A DNA stretch of 64,000 nt from assembly GCA_948144175.1 (NCBI GenBank), contig CANXME010000774.1, positions 1 to 64,000 of the forward strand, read 5' to 3'. The stretch comes from Closterium sp. NIES-65. Taxonomy: Eukaryota > Streptophyta > Zygnematophyceae > Desmidiales > Closteriaceae. Below the pieces are notes generated by a model that was not told the origin of the DNA, searched no databases, and saw only the letters and a list, made by a program, of their open reading frames with translations. Of this stretch, positions 1 through 11,137 are shown in pieces; position 1 is the first letter of the stretch, and every line of letters starts with the position of its first letter. The position numbers and the translations under genes were made by a program.

Positions 1-3000
1 AGCGCAACACCCTCTTTCGCTGCAGCCATGTGCTCTGGTCGTGTCTCCCAGGAGCAAACATAGCGTGCAAGAATGCTAAGAGGGTATGCAAGGTCAGGTC
101 GTGTGCAGGTCATCAGGTACATGAGGTAGCCAACAAGCTCTGGGTACGGGCCACTTGACTCTACGGACTCATCCAAAGGCAGAGCTGAGAGCGAGTGACG
201 AGTAGCAGAGGAGTGGCCTCAGGCGAGGAGTAAGTGAAGCCGAAGCGCTGAAGGACCTGCTGCACCATGTGTGACTGAGTCAGGGTAATGGAGCGGCGTG
301 CTCTGTCCCGGGTGATCTGCAAGCGAGAGAGCTACACAGTTCACCCCAGGTCGGTGCACGTGTGTCTCTTTTGCAGCTCGGACTTCACGTGGGCGAGTCC
401 CAGCAGTGTCAGCAGTGGCAAAGACCAAGTCGTCGACGTATACGAGGATGCAGAACGGCGGCAAAGAGGTGTCGGTGCGTAGAAACAGCGACGGGTCAGC
501 AGTAGAGGGAGCAAACCCAAGAGCCGCAAGCGTAGTCCTCAGTGTGTCGTGCCACTCGCGCGGTGCCTGGCGGAGACCGTAGACTGGCCGTCGGAGGCTC
601 CACTGGGTGCCAGGAGGGAAAGTCCCAGTGAAGCCAGGTGGACGGCGCAGCCAGATCTCCTCGTGCAGGCTACCCTGCAGGAAAGCAGTGCTGAAGTCAA
701 GGGAGTGAAGCTCGTAGTCACGCTGAGCGGCTATGTGTAGCAGTACCCAAGAGTGGTCATCTTCGGGGTGGAGAGAAGGTCTGAAAGTAGTCAACTCCTT
801 GCCGCTGACTGAAGCCACGAGCCACGTACCGCGCCTTGAAGACAGGCGGAGAGCCCGGCGGCCGCTTCACCCTGAAGATCCACATGCCACTGACAATGTT
901 CGCCCAAGTGGGGGAACCGCGTCAACGTAGGTGCCTGTGGACTTCCAGGAAGCCATCTGTGCATCCATAGCTGCCAGCCACTGAGAGGAGTAGGGACCCT
1001 CTACGGCCTCCGCGTAAGAGCGCGGAGTCGGGATGTCAAGTGCATCCGGGTCTCCTCAGGGGTAAGCAGTACGGACACAAGATGAGGTGAAGCAGCAGCC
1101 AGACACTGGAACTCTTCCTGCCTGTCCTCAAGGATGTCCGTGCCATGAGCACACTCACCCCCGACGGACGGAGGACAGGACAGACACAGACTCAGCAACG
1201 AGACTAGCAGCGTAGTCTAGACGACAGCGAGCAGCAAATTCGACGAGCTCAGCAACAAGAGCAGACGCAGCAGCGGACTCAAAAGAAGGGGTCAGTGACG
1301 ATAGTAGCAAGGAGACGCGTGACAGTAGGACTGGCAGCACGAAGAGAGTCCGACTCCGGGTCGGCAAGGGCAGGAAGAGAGGACTCGGGAGGAGAAGGCA
1401 AAGGGGCACGCAGAGGAGTAGTGGACGGACGCAGAGACATCCGGTGCGTGCCAGGGACACGAGGAGGACGCTGACGCGAACCGCAACCACTAGCGCGAGC
1501 AGCACGAACCTGGCAACGCAGGACGAGACGCAAACTCACGACGCTCAGTAAGACCTCCAGTAGGACCAGTGTAGGGAGAAGGAGCAGGCAATGGGGAGGC
1601 CGGCGGTAACTCTGACTGTGAGTGGACAGGCGGTGGACACTCTAAGGGAGGAGGAAGACCAAGAACCTGCTGAAGGAGCGGAACAAAGTACGGCCGAGGC
1701 CGCGCGGCGACTCCAGACACAGCAAGGACAGCACCAGCACCCGCAGTGGCAGCACCAGCGCCAACAGCACCTCCAGCTCCAGTACCTCAAACAGCACCAG
1801 CAGCACCCGCAGCAGGACCGCCGTTAGGACTGACAGCAGTAGCCTCAGCTCCAACACCCTCAGCAGCTCCGACTCGAGTCGCACTAGCGGGCCCAGCAGC
1901 TCCAGCACTCCCAGGGCTAGCACCTCCGAGACCGGCGGCACCAGCACCCTCAGCAGCTGAAGAAGCACCAGCTCCAGCAGTACGCTTCCAGCGCCGGGCA
2001 AACCACTCGCACAGCTCCTGTGGAGAGAGTGGCTCCCACCGAGACGAAGCACCCGGAGAACCACCAGGCCCAGCACCGCCAGACGCCACACCAGCAGGTC
2101 CAGCAGCCGCGGGCTCCGCACCCACAAGCTCAGCAGCTCCAGACGCAGTACCCCCAGGCTCAGCAGCTCCAGACGCAGCACTCCCAGGCTCAGCAGCTCC
2201 AGACGCAGCACCCCCAGGCGAAGGACCCCCAGGCTCAGCACCCCCTGTTGTAGCACCCCCAGGCTCAGTACCCCCAGGCTCAGCACCCACTCGCGCAGCA
2301 CCCCCAGAGTCAGTACCCCCAGGCTTAGCACCCGCAGCAGTACCATAGTCACCAGCAACCTCGACCGGCTTCGACTGCGTCTACCTGGGACACACTTGAA
2401 GGGGCAGGACCCTAAGGGGGGAGGGGGTCTACCTTGGGGGGACCTGGCGCAAGGAAGTGCGGCGGCGGGGGGAGGGAAGGAGTGCGGTAGGGGAAGAGAC
2501 GGTAGTAGGGGACCGACTCGTCAAACGTGACGGACTTGGGAGGACAGAACACGACGAGAGGGAAGTGGTAGAACTGCCATCCTCGTGCGTCAGGGGGGAA
2601 GCCAAGGAAGACACAAGGACCAGCACGAGGGGACACTTTGTCCGCAGACAAGTCGCGGACAAACGCCCGAGATCCCCAGACATGGAACGCAGACGCATCG
2701 CCTACCTTCCCCGTCCACAGCAGAGCTGGGGAGGTCTCCGGCATGGAGACCCTGGGGTGAAGATTGATCTGATGCGCCGCGTACCGAACCGCAAACGGCC
2801 ACAGAAAATGGGGGGCAGCCGCATGCATCATGGACGTACGAGCGACGTCCATGACCATGCCAATGCGGCGCTCAGCAATCCCATTTTGCTGTGGAGAGTC
2901 GGAAGCGTAAAGGTCTGGCGGATGCCTCGCGCACGGCAGTAGGCTCGCAGAAGGCCAGAGGAGAACTCTCCGCCTCGGTCAGAGTGCAGACGCAGAACAG

Positions 3001-5375
3001 GAAAGTCCGAGCCAAAGCTCCACCTGAGCTGGGAGACGAGTTGCGCGGATCCAGTCGATCAACACCTCAGTGACATCACCCTTGCTGCGCAAGGGGAAGA
3101 CGGAGGTGTAACGCGAGTAGTCGTCAACCACCAGCAGGAAGTAGCGCTCGTGACCCTGTCCACGGATGCGGGCCGGGCCCCACACTTCCATGTGAAGCGT
3201 CTGCAGCGGGGCCTCTGTCGGGGGAAACTTAGAGGAGTGAGGGCAGCCCGGAGCCGCCCCTCGACACAGGGAACACAGGAAGGACCAGGCCCTGGAGGAA
3301 GGGGAGGGAGGGACCGGGGGAGACCAGAGACAAGGACACGGGAAGCCATGCCTCGGAGACGAGGCAGGGAGGGGTGACCAAGACGGTGGTGCCACAGGAG
3401 AGTCTCATGAGACAGGAGGCGACACGAGCAGGGGGCAGACTCAGGACCAGACCTGGACGCTGCAGCAAACACCTGACCCGACGCAGCTACCTGGCTATAC
3501 GCAGGGACAGGAGGAGACCCAGTGGTCAGGGTGTAGAGGCTCGACCCCGGCAGACGCGTAAACGTGGCCAGGGTGCCGGCCTGTGCGAGCGTCCGTGCAG
3601 TGGGTCACCCGCTGACTCGCAGGAGTAAACTGGTGAACCCCCACATCCTGCAGGTCAGCACCACTCACCAAGTTTGTAGAGAACCAGTGGAGGTAAAGAC
3701 CAGACAAGGTGCCAGAGGGGGCAGCCGGACACGGGAGGACAGTGGAGAAGTGAGAGAGGACACGACCCCCAGAGGGGTCTGCCAGGGAGACTGCAACCGG
3801 CCGACCAAGCGGCGTGAGTGTGGTGCGGTCTCAAAAGAAGGAGCGAGAAGCCCCCGAGTCAAGTGTGAAGGTGAGGGAGGCCGAAGCCGACGTGGTACCT
3901 GAGAGCGCAGACTCACCAGCACCTGAGGGCGCAGACGCACTGGCACCTAGAGCAACAGCCTCACCAGCACCTAGAGTAGGAGTACCAATGCCCGGGTCGG
4001 GCGGGAAACACCGGTAACAGTCACCCTCATCACTAATAGTCACAGCATACATGGCAGCAAGGATAGCATCAAAGTCAAGATCATAGATAGCTATGCCTGC
4101 CCTAGAAAGCTCTCCCTAGCGGGGGATCTCACTGGCCTCCGGGAACTGCTGACGCCAAGCGTCCGTCAGGCGGCCAAAGCAGCGCTGGGTGGGGTGGGCA
4201 CCCCCACATTGCTCACCCGCGCGGTCGCCGGAGCGAAGGATGTAGGTGCACGGACCAAAACCCCCCACCACGCTGACGCTGCGCGTACCACTCACGGAGC
4301 TGCTCAGGGGGGGGAATGTCCCGAGAACGCTGCTGCTGCTGCTGGCGCTGACCACCACAAGGGCTGCTCCGCTGTGAAGCGCCACCCCGACCACCGACAC
4401 CTCCTCCACCACCGCCTCCTCCACCTCCGCCACCACCGCCGCCTCCGCTAGTACCGCCGCCGCCTCCGCCTCCACTGCTGCCACCGACACCTCCACCCCC
4501 GCCACCACTCCCACCGCCACCCCCACTCCCTCCGCCGCCTTCACCGCCACCTCCACCGCCCCCGCTAGCTCCACTCGCGCCCTTGCCCCCCTTGCCCTTG
4601 CCAAAGTGGCGTCTCCCGCTAGGGGCAGACGCCGCACCGACCGACTCAAGACCAACGAGGTCGGCCGCAGCGGCAGAGGCGACAGAGGGCAAAAGGGGGG
4701 AATGAGAACACCCCTCAAAGATGGGGGTGGGAGGGTCACCACGAGAGGCTCCTACAGCGACTATGCTCTTCTCCGCTGTTAGGAGGGCCTTCTCTAAGAG
4801 GTCAACAGTGAGAGTGGTGGGACAGACTGAGAGGAAGTGGTCCCTGACTACACGAAGGGAGTCAGGGAGGCGGGTGACTATATAATAGAGAGTGATGTAT
4901 ATGGGGGGGGGGTTCTTGGCGCGAAACTCAGCAGGAAGCGCGGCGCGGGGTAGCGAGTGTGACTAGTGCGGAGGTGCTTAATGAGGTCAGCGACTGTGGG
5001 AAAGGCAGCAAGGTCAGGGAAGAGGTACGGTAGCATGAGGCGGCTCAGTGCAGCAGTGGCAGGGGAAGAGTAGCGCGCAACTACGGCGTCGTACAAGGTC
5101 TGAGCACTCTTGTACTGACTAAAGTGCGCGCGCTCAGTGGTAGGCAGGTGGCGACGCACAGCAAGACGTGCAGCAGCATCGCGCGTGGCCCACTGGGAGC
5201 GAAAAGTGGGGTCAGCATCAGGAGCAGGGGCAGGAGAGGCGCCAGAGGTGAGGTCAAAGAGAGAGAGACCGTCTGCCCTATCGCACTGTAAGAACAGCTG
5301 CAGGTCGTCGACTTAGACCTCAAAGTCAATGGCTCGACCCTCAGCGTCAAACGCGAGGACACTAGGGGTAGCCAT
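1..5375 (-). pseudogene. copia A gag-pol pseudogene
   Basis: The start is the gag ATG at 5375, matching the start used in B and C. Gag N-terminal sequence lies at 4878-5375 and the Gly-rich part at about 4213-4692. The protease motif DSGASRSFF is near 3831-3900. Integrase covers about 2412-3400, with MEVWGPARIRGQGHERYF near 3190-3240 and MVMDVARTSMMHAAAPHF at 2805-2858. The collagen-like linker is at about 1640-2400. Reverse transcriptase is at 219-818, with DFSTAFLQGSLHEEIWLRR and the catalytic box VYVDDLVF; RNase H begins left of about 200. The domains lie in different frames, showing several small indels. In an intact copy the polyprotein would supply capsid, protease, integrase, RT and RNase H in virus-like particles. 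Confidence 0.9.
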
Positions 5376-6541
5376 GACAAAAGTAGACTAGCAGTACCAA
5401 CTGTAGGACAGGGGCAGTGCAGTGACAGAAGCGTTGCTCTCACCAAACAGGGAGGTTCGGGCAGCTCAATAGCACAGCAACACGGCAACACGGCTGCTCG
5501 GACGGCTCAGCAGCAACTGCGGCTCCGCGGCACCAGCGGCTCGGCTCCTCAGGCGGCTCGGGCGGCTCGGGCGGCTCAGGCGGGTCGCGCGGCTCGGGCG
5601 GCTCGGGTGGCTCGGGCTGGTCGGGCGGCTCGGGCGGCTCGGGAGAGTCGGGCGGGCTCGGGCGGCTCGGGCAGGCCGGGCGGTGTAGGGCGGCAGGGCC
5701 GCTGGTGAAAGGGGCGGCGGGGCCGAAGTGAAGGGGCGGCAGGGTTGGTGGTAAAGGGCGGCAGGACCGCTGAGAAGGGCGGCGGGGCCGCTGAGAAGGG
5801 CGGCGGGGCCGCAGTAGAAGGGCGGCAGGGCCGCTGAGTAGGGCGGCGGGGCCATTGAGAAGGGCGGCGGGGGGCTGCAGTAGAAGGGCGGCGGGGCCGC
5901 TGAGTAGGGCGGCGGGGCCGCAGCGAGAGAGGCGGCGGAGGCCGCAGTGAAGGGCGGGCGGGGCCGCTAAGTTGGGCGGCGGGGCCGCAGCGAGAGAGGC
6001 GGCGGGGGGCCGTAGTGTAGGGCGGCGGGGCCGCTTAGTAGGGCGGCGGGGCCGCAGCGAGAGAGGCGGCGGGGCCGCAGTGAAGGGCGGCAGGGCCGCT
6101 AAGTAGGGCGGCGGGGCCGCAGCGAGAGAGGCGGCGGGGCCGCAGTGAAGGGCGGCGGGGCCGCTGAGACGGGCGGACGGGGCCGCTGAGACGAGCGGCG
6201 GGCCCGCTGAGTCGGGCGGCGGGGGCCGCAGCAAAGGGCGGCGGGCCGCAACGTGAGGCGGCGGGGCCGCAGCGAAGGGCGGCGAGGCCGCGAAGAAGGG
6301 CGGCGGGGCTGCTGCGAGGGGCGGCGCGGCCGCAGCGAAGGGCGGCAGGGGCTGCGAAGAAGGGCGGCGGGGCCGCAATGTGGGGCGGCGGGGCCGCAGC
6401 GAAGGGCGGCGGGGCCGCTGAGAAGGGCGGCGGGGCCGCTGAGAAGGGCGGCTCGAAGAGGTGAGAGCTCGGAGCGCGACTCGGGCTGAGCGCGCTTCGG
6501 GCAGGAAAAAAAAAAAGATCGATGTGGTGGGCCCTAGGCAC
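5376..6541 (-). repeat. GC-rich minisatellite leader of copia A
   Basis: This is the untranslated leader between the primer site and gag. It consists of imperfect roughly 21-bp units of the type GCCCCGCCGCCCTTCGCTGCG, read on the minus strand. Several frames stay open for more than 300 codons only because the repeat lacks stops and encodes Pro/Ala/Arg-rich strings such as AAPPPFAAAPPP. I regard those frames as compositional, not genes. The end nearest gag (about 5540-5700) changes to a repeat coding PPEPPEPPE. The leader of B has the same two-part structure. Confidence 0.85.
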
Positions 6542-6571
6542 AGTTCCCACGGGGGAACCTGCTCGATACCA
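6506..6571 (-). promoter_or_regulatory. copia A primer-binding site, hairpin and T run
   Basis: Immediately inside the LTR the minus strand reads TGGTATCGAGCAGG (6558-6571), a variant of the plant initiator-Met tRNA primer site TGGTATCAGAGC. It is followed by GGTTCCC-CCGT-GGGAAC (6542-6559), which can fold into a six-pair stem. Then comes GGGCCCACCA and a run of 11 T on the minus strand (6506-6516). The same order occurs in B, C and L. Confidence 0.8.
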
Positions 6572-6692
6572 TGAGGAAAGTAGAATGAGAATGAATGACT
6601 ATGAAACGAATGTGATACAAATATGCAACCCTAGAAATGTGTACCCCATATGGGCTACCCCACTAAAGCCTAGACAACATTATAATTTGACA
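6572..6692 (-). repeat. copia A 5' LTR, 121 bp
   Basis: On the minus strand it begins TGTCAAATTATAATG and ends TTTCCTCA, giving TG...CA termini and 121 bp, the same length as the B LTRs. It contains the lineage core TAGTGGGGTAGCCCATATG followed by GGGGTACACATTTC and GGGTTGCATATTTG. The flank to the right starts TACCA. Confidence 0.9.
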
Positions 6693-7447
6693 TACCATTT
6701 TCGTTTAATGTCGTTGAGCTCTTCGCGAGGACGTTTGCGACGTCGCTAAAAATTCGAACTGTCATGACACTTTTTCCGCCTTCCAACGATACGAAACTCT
6801 GACATCGGACTGTCCGAATCACAAACGGACTGTCCGCCTGTCCGCGCACGCGTTTGGCGGGCGAAATTGAATTTCAGCGGACCGCCTCGCCAAAACATGT
6901 AAAAATGCAACTCGGATGCAAAGATTGACATTGACCAATCACAACTAGCCATACTACTATACAAGAAGCCACGACATTGACCCACTACTCATCACTACTC
7001 ACTTCTCTGCACAATGGATCCCTCTAGCTACGCCCAGAACACCCAGTCTGACAACACCACTCCCAACTCCCCGCCACTGGGCTCTACCAATACTACCACT
7101 CCTGCCACAGCTGTTCCCGAAACACAAGAGTCCCAGCACGTGGTCCTTCTGACATTGAATGGGCTTGGTTTGGACGGCCTTTGTGCTTGTTTGACATTTC
7201 CTACGTTTGTACGAAGCGCTCAACTCAACTGACGAAAATTGCGATGGGTTGTGACTGGCATTACTGGTGTACATTTGAGATGGCGAAGGGAAAATCATCG
7301 CGAAACCCTAGCATGTGGAAAAAGTGTCACATCTGCCTTCGGACAGTCCGAAGTTGCAAACATTCAAATCGGACAGTCCGTTTCGTTATAAACGTACAGT
7401 CCGATTCCATATAATCGGACGGTACGTCAAAATCTAAAAATGCAAAA
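6693..7447. mobile_element. Possible DNA-transposon remnant with mirrored subterminal palindromes
   Basis: This is unique-looking, lower-GC DNA between copia A and copia G. CGGACTGTCCG occurs at 6806-6816 and 6826-6836. Its reverse complement CGGACAGTCCG occurs at 7340-7350 and 7370-7380, with a degenerate further copy near 7395-7430. Inverted arrangement of short repeated motifs near both ends is typical of subterminal repeats in DNA transposons. I could not find convincing terminal inverted repeats or a target-site duplication, so family and limits are open. Confidence 0.35.
7014..7232 (+). CDS. Hypothetical Ser/Thr/Asn-rich ORF, 72 aa
   Basis: The ORF starts MDPSSYAQNTQSDNTTPN and is rich in Ser, Thr, Asn and Pro for its first 45 residues. 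The ATG sits in a reasonable context (CACAATGG). A CCAATCACA box lies about 80 bp upstream, and no TATA box is clear. It lies between the two pairs of mirrored palindromes, so it could be the first exon of a truncated transposase or an unrelated small protein. No domain was recognised and the ORF ends soon after. It may continue by splicing, but that cannot be shown from sequence alone. Confidence 0.3.
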   Translation: MDPSSYAQNTQSDNTTPNSPPLGSTNTTTPATAVPETQESQHVVLLTLNGLGLDGLCACLTFPTFVRSAQLN

Positions 7448-7873
7448 TGGTTATGCGCCCTTAGGATCACCTCAGAAAGGTTCGCACAGTTCTAGTCTAG
7501 TGGTGGTGGGCCCTTGACCTCAATAGCAGAGTGAATGTAAATGCTTGAGATAATGAAAACATGCAGTATAAGTAATATAAATAAGAGTACAGGGGAATTC
7601 GAAACGACCTAGCTAGCCATGTACTCTAAGGGTACATTCCCTTATTACAATGAAATCCAACCGTGCGGCTCCGAGTGGTTACGTAACTGTTCGGGCAGAG
7701 TCCTCGCCAGTACTGCTGCCTGATGCTGTCTGCCTGACGGTCCAGATGCCTTTCGTAACCGTGTGACCCTTCGTGTCGCTTGCACCCTTTCATCTTCAGT
7801 CTCGGTAGTGCGTGCTTCGGTTGTTGCGGTGAGGACTGCACAGCAGTGTTTTCAATAATCTCTATTCGTAACA
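7448..7873 (-). repeat. copia G 3' LTR (outer limit approximate)
   Basis: On the minus strand the LTR begins TGTTACGAATAGAG directly after a purine tract (minus-strand AGTGAAGGGGGG, 7874-7885), which fixes the right boundary at 7873. The left boundary at 7448 is a guess based on minus-strand CATAACCA, which mirrors the TGTTA start. No second copy exists in the window to confirm it. A TATA-like TTATTTATATTA lies on the minus strand near 7580. This family is not related to the short-LTR lineage of A to D. Confidence 0.55.
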
Positions 7874-10797
7874 CCCCCCTTCACTCTTGGCCGTAGCGAG
7901 TTTGGACCCGCTTGACTACTCCGCTGAGTTCGGAGCAGTGCTGGTACTGCTGACGTGGCAGTTGCTTCGTGAGGAAGTCTGCTGCCATGTCATTCGTTGG
8001 TCAGTAGGTTAGGTCAACCTTGCCCTTGTCAACTTTGCTTTGACGAAGAAGTACCGCAGCGCGATGTGTTTGGTGCGATTGACGAATCCTGGCTTGTTTG
8101 CGATCTTGATCGCGCTCCGGTTGTCGCAGTGCAAGCGAAAATTTGTTGAGGCAGGGATTTTCGCCTCCTGCAGCAGCTCCTGAAGGTAGAGGCCTCGCGA
8201 ACTGCTGCTGTTGCTGCGATGAACTCAGCCTCCGCTGGGCTCGAGGCGGAAAAGAAAGCCTGTCCTGGACCGTCGATTGTCAGAGTCAGCAGCGTGATCG
8301 GCGTCCACGTAGCCAATGAGGTTGAAGGATGAAGTTGGAATGGTGGAGTAGCAGAGCCCGACACTGGGCATAGAGATGAGAAATTGAAGAGCTCGCTGAA
8401 GATCTAAGAGATTCTCAGCCGTTGGGTTGCGTGAGTACTGAGCCAACTGGCTCGCGATGTAGGAGAGGTCGGGCCTGCAAGTGACAGATGCAAAGAGCAG
8501 GCATCCCAACTGCTGTTGGTAAGTGTGAAGCCCAGCAGGGGATAGGGCTTTGTTGTCAAGTTTGTGGTTGGGTCCCGGGGTGCGGTAAGGGGTGGAGAGT
8601 GGTGCAGGCGCAATGTTGAAGCGCTTGCTAAGCTCCTCTGCGTACTTCGCTGCTGAAAGATGAATGGCTTCCGGCAAGTAAGTGATGTTGAGCCCAAGAA
8701 ACTGCTTCACGTTATGGTTGCAGGTGATGTTGACGCGCCCTGCGAGGCTTTTCTCAAATTGCTCGAGCAATTCGTTGCTTGAGCCTGTGTAGAGAAGGTC
8801 GTCGACGTAGACTGTGAGTAGGATGTATTTTCCGCGGAAATCGCGGCGATACATCCCAGAATCGTGAGGCAGCTGCTTGAGCCCGATTTCAAGCAGTATG
8901 TTGTGCAGGTACTGCTGCCAGAGTCTCGGTGCCTGTTTAATCCCATAGAGGGACTTGCGTAGCTGGCAGATACGTGGGTCCCCATCGTCGTATGTGTGCG
9001 GCTGCTCTGCGTAGATCACGGCGTCCACTAATGCGTACAGGAACGCATTCTTCACGTCGATCTGCCGGAGTGGTAAGTGTCGCGCGGCTGCGATGGCGAG
9101 AAGTATTCTGACGGACGTGTGACGGCTGACCGGTGCAAATGTCTGGTCAAAATTAATCGCGTGCCTCTGATCGTAGCCGCGCACCACCCAGCGCGCCTTG
9201 AATCGCTAAATCGTCCCGTCAGCTCCTGTCTTCACGCGGAAGACCCACTTGCCGGAGAGGATCCTTCTCCCCTTTACTGCTGCACGGTTGACGAGCACCC
9301 AGGTGTCGCGTGACTCGAGTGCCCGAATTTCTGCACCCATTGCTTCGCGCCACACCTTGCTGTGTGGGCCTGTGAGAGCTTGTTGTGGGTTCTTAGGTTC
9401 GATGATGTGCGGAGCAGTGGAAATGGCAGCGTGAAGTCCCAGAAGCTGAAGGCCAGTGACGGTGCTGTCATGGCGATGTTGGGTGATGACTTCCTGCACG
9501 TCGTCATCATCGCTTTCTGGTTCAGGCGGTGCTGGTGGTGCTGTGTCTCCGCCGCTTCCGCTTCCTCCTGCTGCGCCTCCTCTCGTTGCGCCTCCTGTTG
9601 CGCCTCCTGTTGCGCCCGTTCCTCCTTCTCCTGAATCGTCGTCGTCGTCATCGTCGTCGTCGCGGCGATCGCCCCTTGTGAACTCGCCTCTGGGATCCTG
9701 TTCCAGAATTGCTGCTGCAGCTTCGTCCTCAGGTGAGGCGTAGCTGTGGCCCTCGTTGGCGTAGATGCGGTTTGCGTTGGTCTGCTCGTCGTCACGGAAT
9801 TGTTGCAGAAACAGCCGCTCGTAGAAGATGACATCGCGCGCATTCTTGATTTTCTGGCTCAGGAGATCCAGGATGATCCACGCCTTGTGTTTGTGGCTGA
9901 TGCCGAGATGGGTTCCCCAGCGCGCGCGGCTTTTGAACTTCCCGATGGTTGATGTTGGCGGTCGGTATTGAACCATGCACCCCCGGACGCGGAGCATGGA
10001 GGTGTCTCCCTTTCTTCCCGTCCATTTCACATGCGGCAAAGAGTTGCCGGTGATTGCGGTGGTTGACAGCAGGTTGTGCACCCGCACGGCGTGGTGCATC
10101 GCGTAGGTCCAGTAGATCGGCGGGAGCTTCGCCTGCCTCATTAGCGCCCGTACCTTCGTCATGAAGGTGCAATTCGTGCGCTTTGCTACGCCCTGCTGCT
10201 AGTGCGCGTAGGGGAGGGAGATGTGATGCTCGATCCCCTTTTGCTCTTGAACTCCGCCGCACCATCGGACTGCCAAATCTTCAATTTCTCCCCAGATTGC
10301 CACTGCGCGTGTGCCAGCCACAGACGGAATGCTTTGTAGGCTCTGCTACGCGCTTCTACGTCTACGACCCACACGTGGCGCGTTCCGGCTTCGACGAAGG
10401 TGAGTGTGTAGAGCTCGTCGTTGATGCCGCAGTGTCCTACGTTGAGAAAGTCACTGTAAACCTTCTCAAGCTTGGCGTAGCGATTGGTTCCTGGCTCGAG
10501 TAGGGGGAAGGGCTGGTGACTCAGCGCAGCTTCGGGGCAGACAGTGCAGCTGCGCAGGTGAGTTCCTCCTCTCACTTAGGAGCCGTCAGGGCGTAGCAGC
10601 ACGCCAGGTGCAAAGACCCCGGCTTCGATGCAGTTCTTCAGAGTCACGCGCGAAGGGTGACCTAGTCGCTGATGCCAGATGGCGTCGTCGAAGCGGAATC
10701 CGGAGATGCGCATGTAGCGCACCAGTGCAGCTGCGGGGACTTCGTCAGGTGCCGGTGCAGGTGTAGGCGCTGCTCCCTCGTTCTCTTCTTCTTCCTC
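7874..10797 (-). pseudogene. copia G pol pseudogene (pre-integrase to RNase H)
   Basis: Fragment of a second copia family. Reading right to left, the pre-integrase motif WHQRLGHPSRVTLKN is near 10640-10690. Integrase is at 10186-10575 (WVVDVEARS, then WQSDGAAEFKSK) and 9206-10162 (IYWTYAMHHAVRVHNLL). RT at 8225-9187 contains RQIDVKNAFLYALVD, GIKQAPRLWQQYL and the box TVYVDDLLY. RNase H follows, ending with NDMAADFLTKQLPRQQYQHC near 7930-8010. Breaks are a TAA after the pre-integrase domain near 10577, a frameshift near 10225, an in-frame TAG near 9204 (CAG or GAG changed) and a frameshift near 8250. Its 5' side is lost where copia D is inserted. Asp/Glu-rich and Gly/Thr repeats fill the integrase-RT linker (about 9530-9700). 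Confidence 0.9.
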
Positions 10798-10925
10798 TGA
10801 GAAGAAACGAGAATGGATGAACTATGAATGAATTGGGTACAAGTACTAAACCTAATTGGGTTGTACCCCTTATGGGATACCCCACTATAGCCTACACAAT
10901 ATGCATGAGCTATAATGTTCTGACA
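10798..10925 (-). repeat. copia D 3' LTR, 128 bp
   Basis: On the minus strand it begins TGTCAGAACATTATAGC and ends TTTCTTCTCA. It carries GGCTATAGTGGGGTATCCC, the lineage core, and is closest to the LTRs of C. The polypurine tract just upstream of it (minus strand GCCTATGGGGGTG, 10926-10938) is the same as in C and F. The left flank is TCCTC; the matching right flank is lost. Confidence 0.88.
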
Positions 10926-11137
10926 CACCCCCATAGGCAAAGTGGGGGAGAACAAGGGGTCACAAGACCAGTCAAGCAAAGCAAAACCAAAGCAAGCTCA
11001 GGGTGGATCACAAAGTCACCACACATTGCGAGCACAAGTTCAAGGCCACAAGGCCAGTTCACATGCAGGAGTACATATATATAAAAAGGCTAGACAAGCA
11101 AGAGCATGTATATATATATGTAACAGTACAAGCAAGG

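Larger units (their letters stand above)
1..6692 (-). mobile_element. Ty1/copia element A, 3' part beyond window
   Basis: LTR retrotransposon on the minus strand. Read right to left it has the 5' LTR (6572-6692), primer-binding site, GC-rich leader, gag, protease, integrase, a repetitive linker and reverse transcriptase. The window starts inside the RNase H region, so the 3' LTR and left target-site duplication cannot be seen. It belongs to the same short-LTR lineage as B, C, D, F, H and L, and its 121-bp LTR is closest to that of B. Coding is broken into many short frames, so this copy cannot be autonomous. Confidence 0.93.

Noticed and set aside
5440-6550. Long Pro/Ala/Arg-rich open frames (over 300 codons) in the leaders of A, B, C and H
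   Set aside because: They follow the repeat unit, are open on both strands and in several frames, and have no start context or domain. They reflect stop-free GC-rich repeats.
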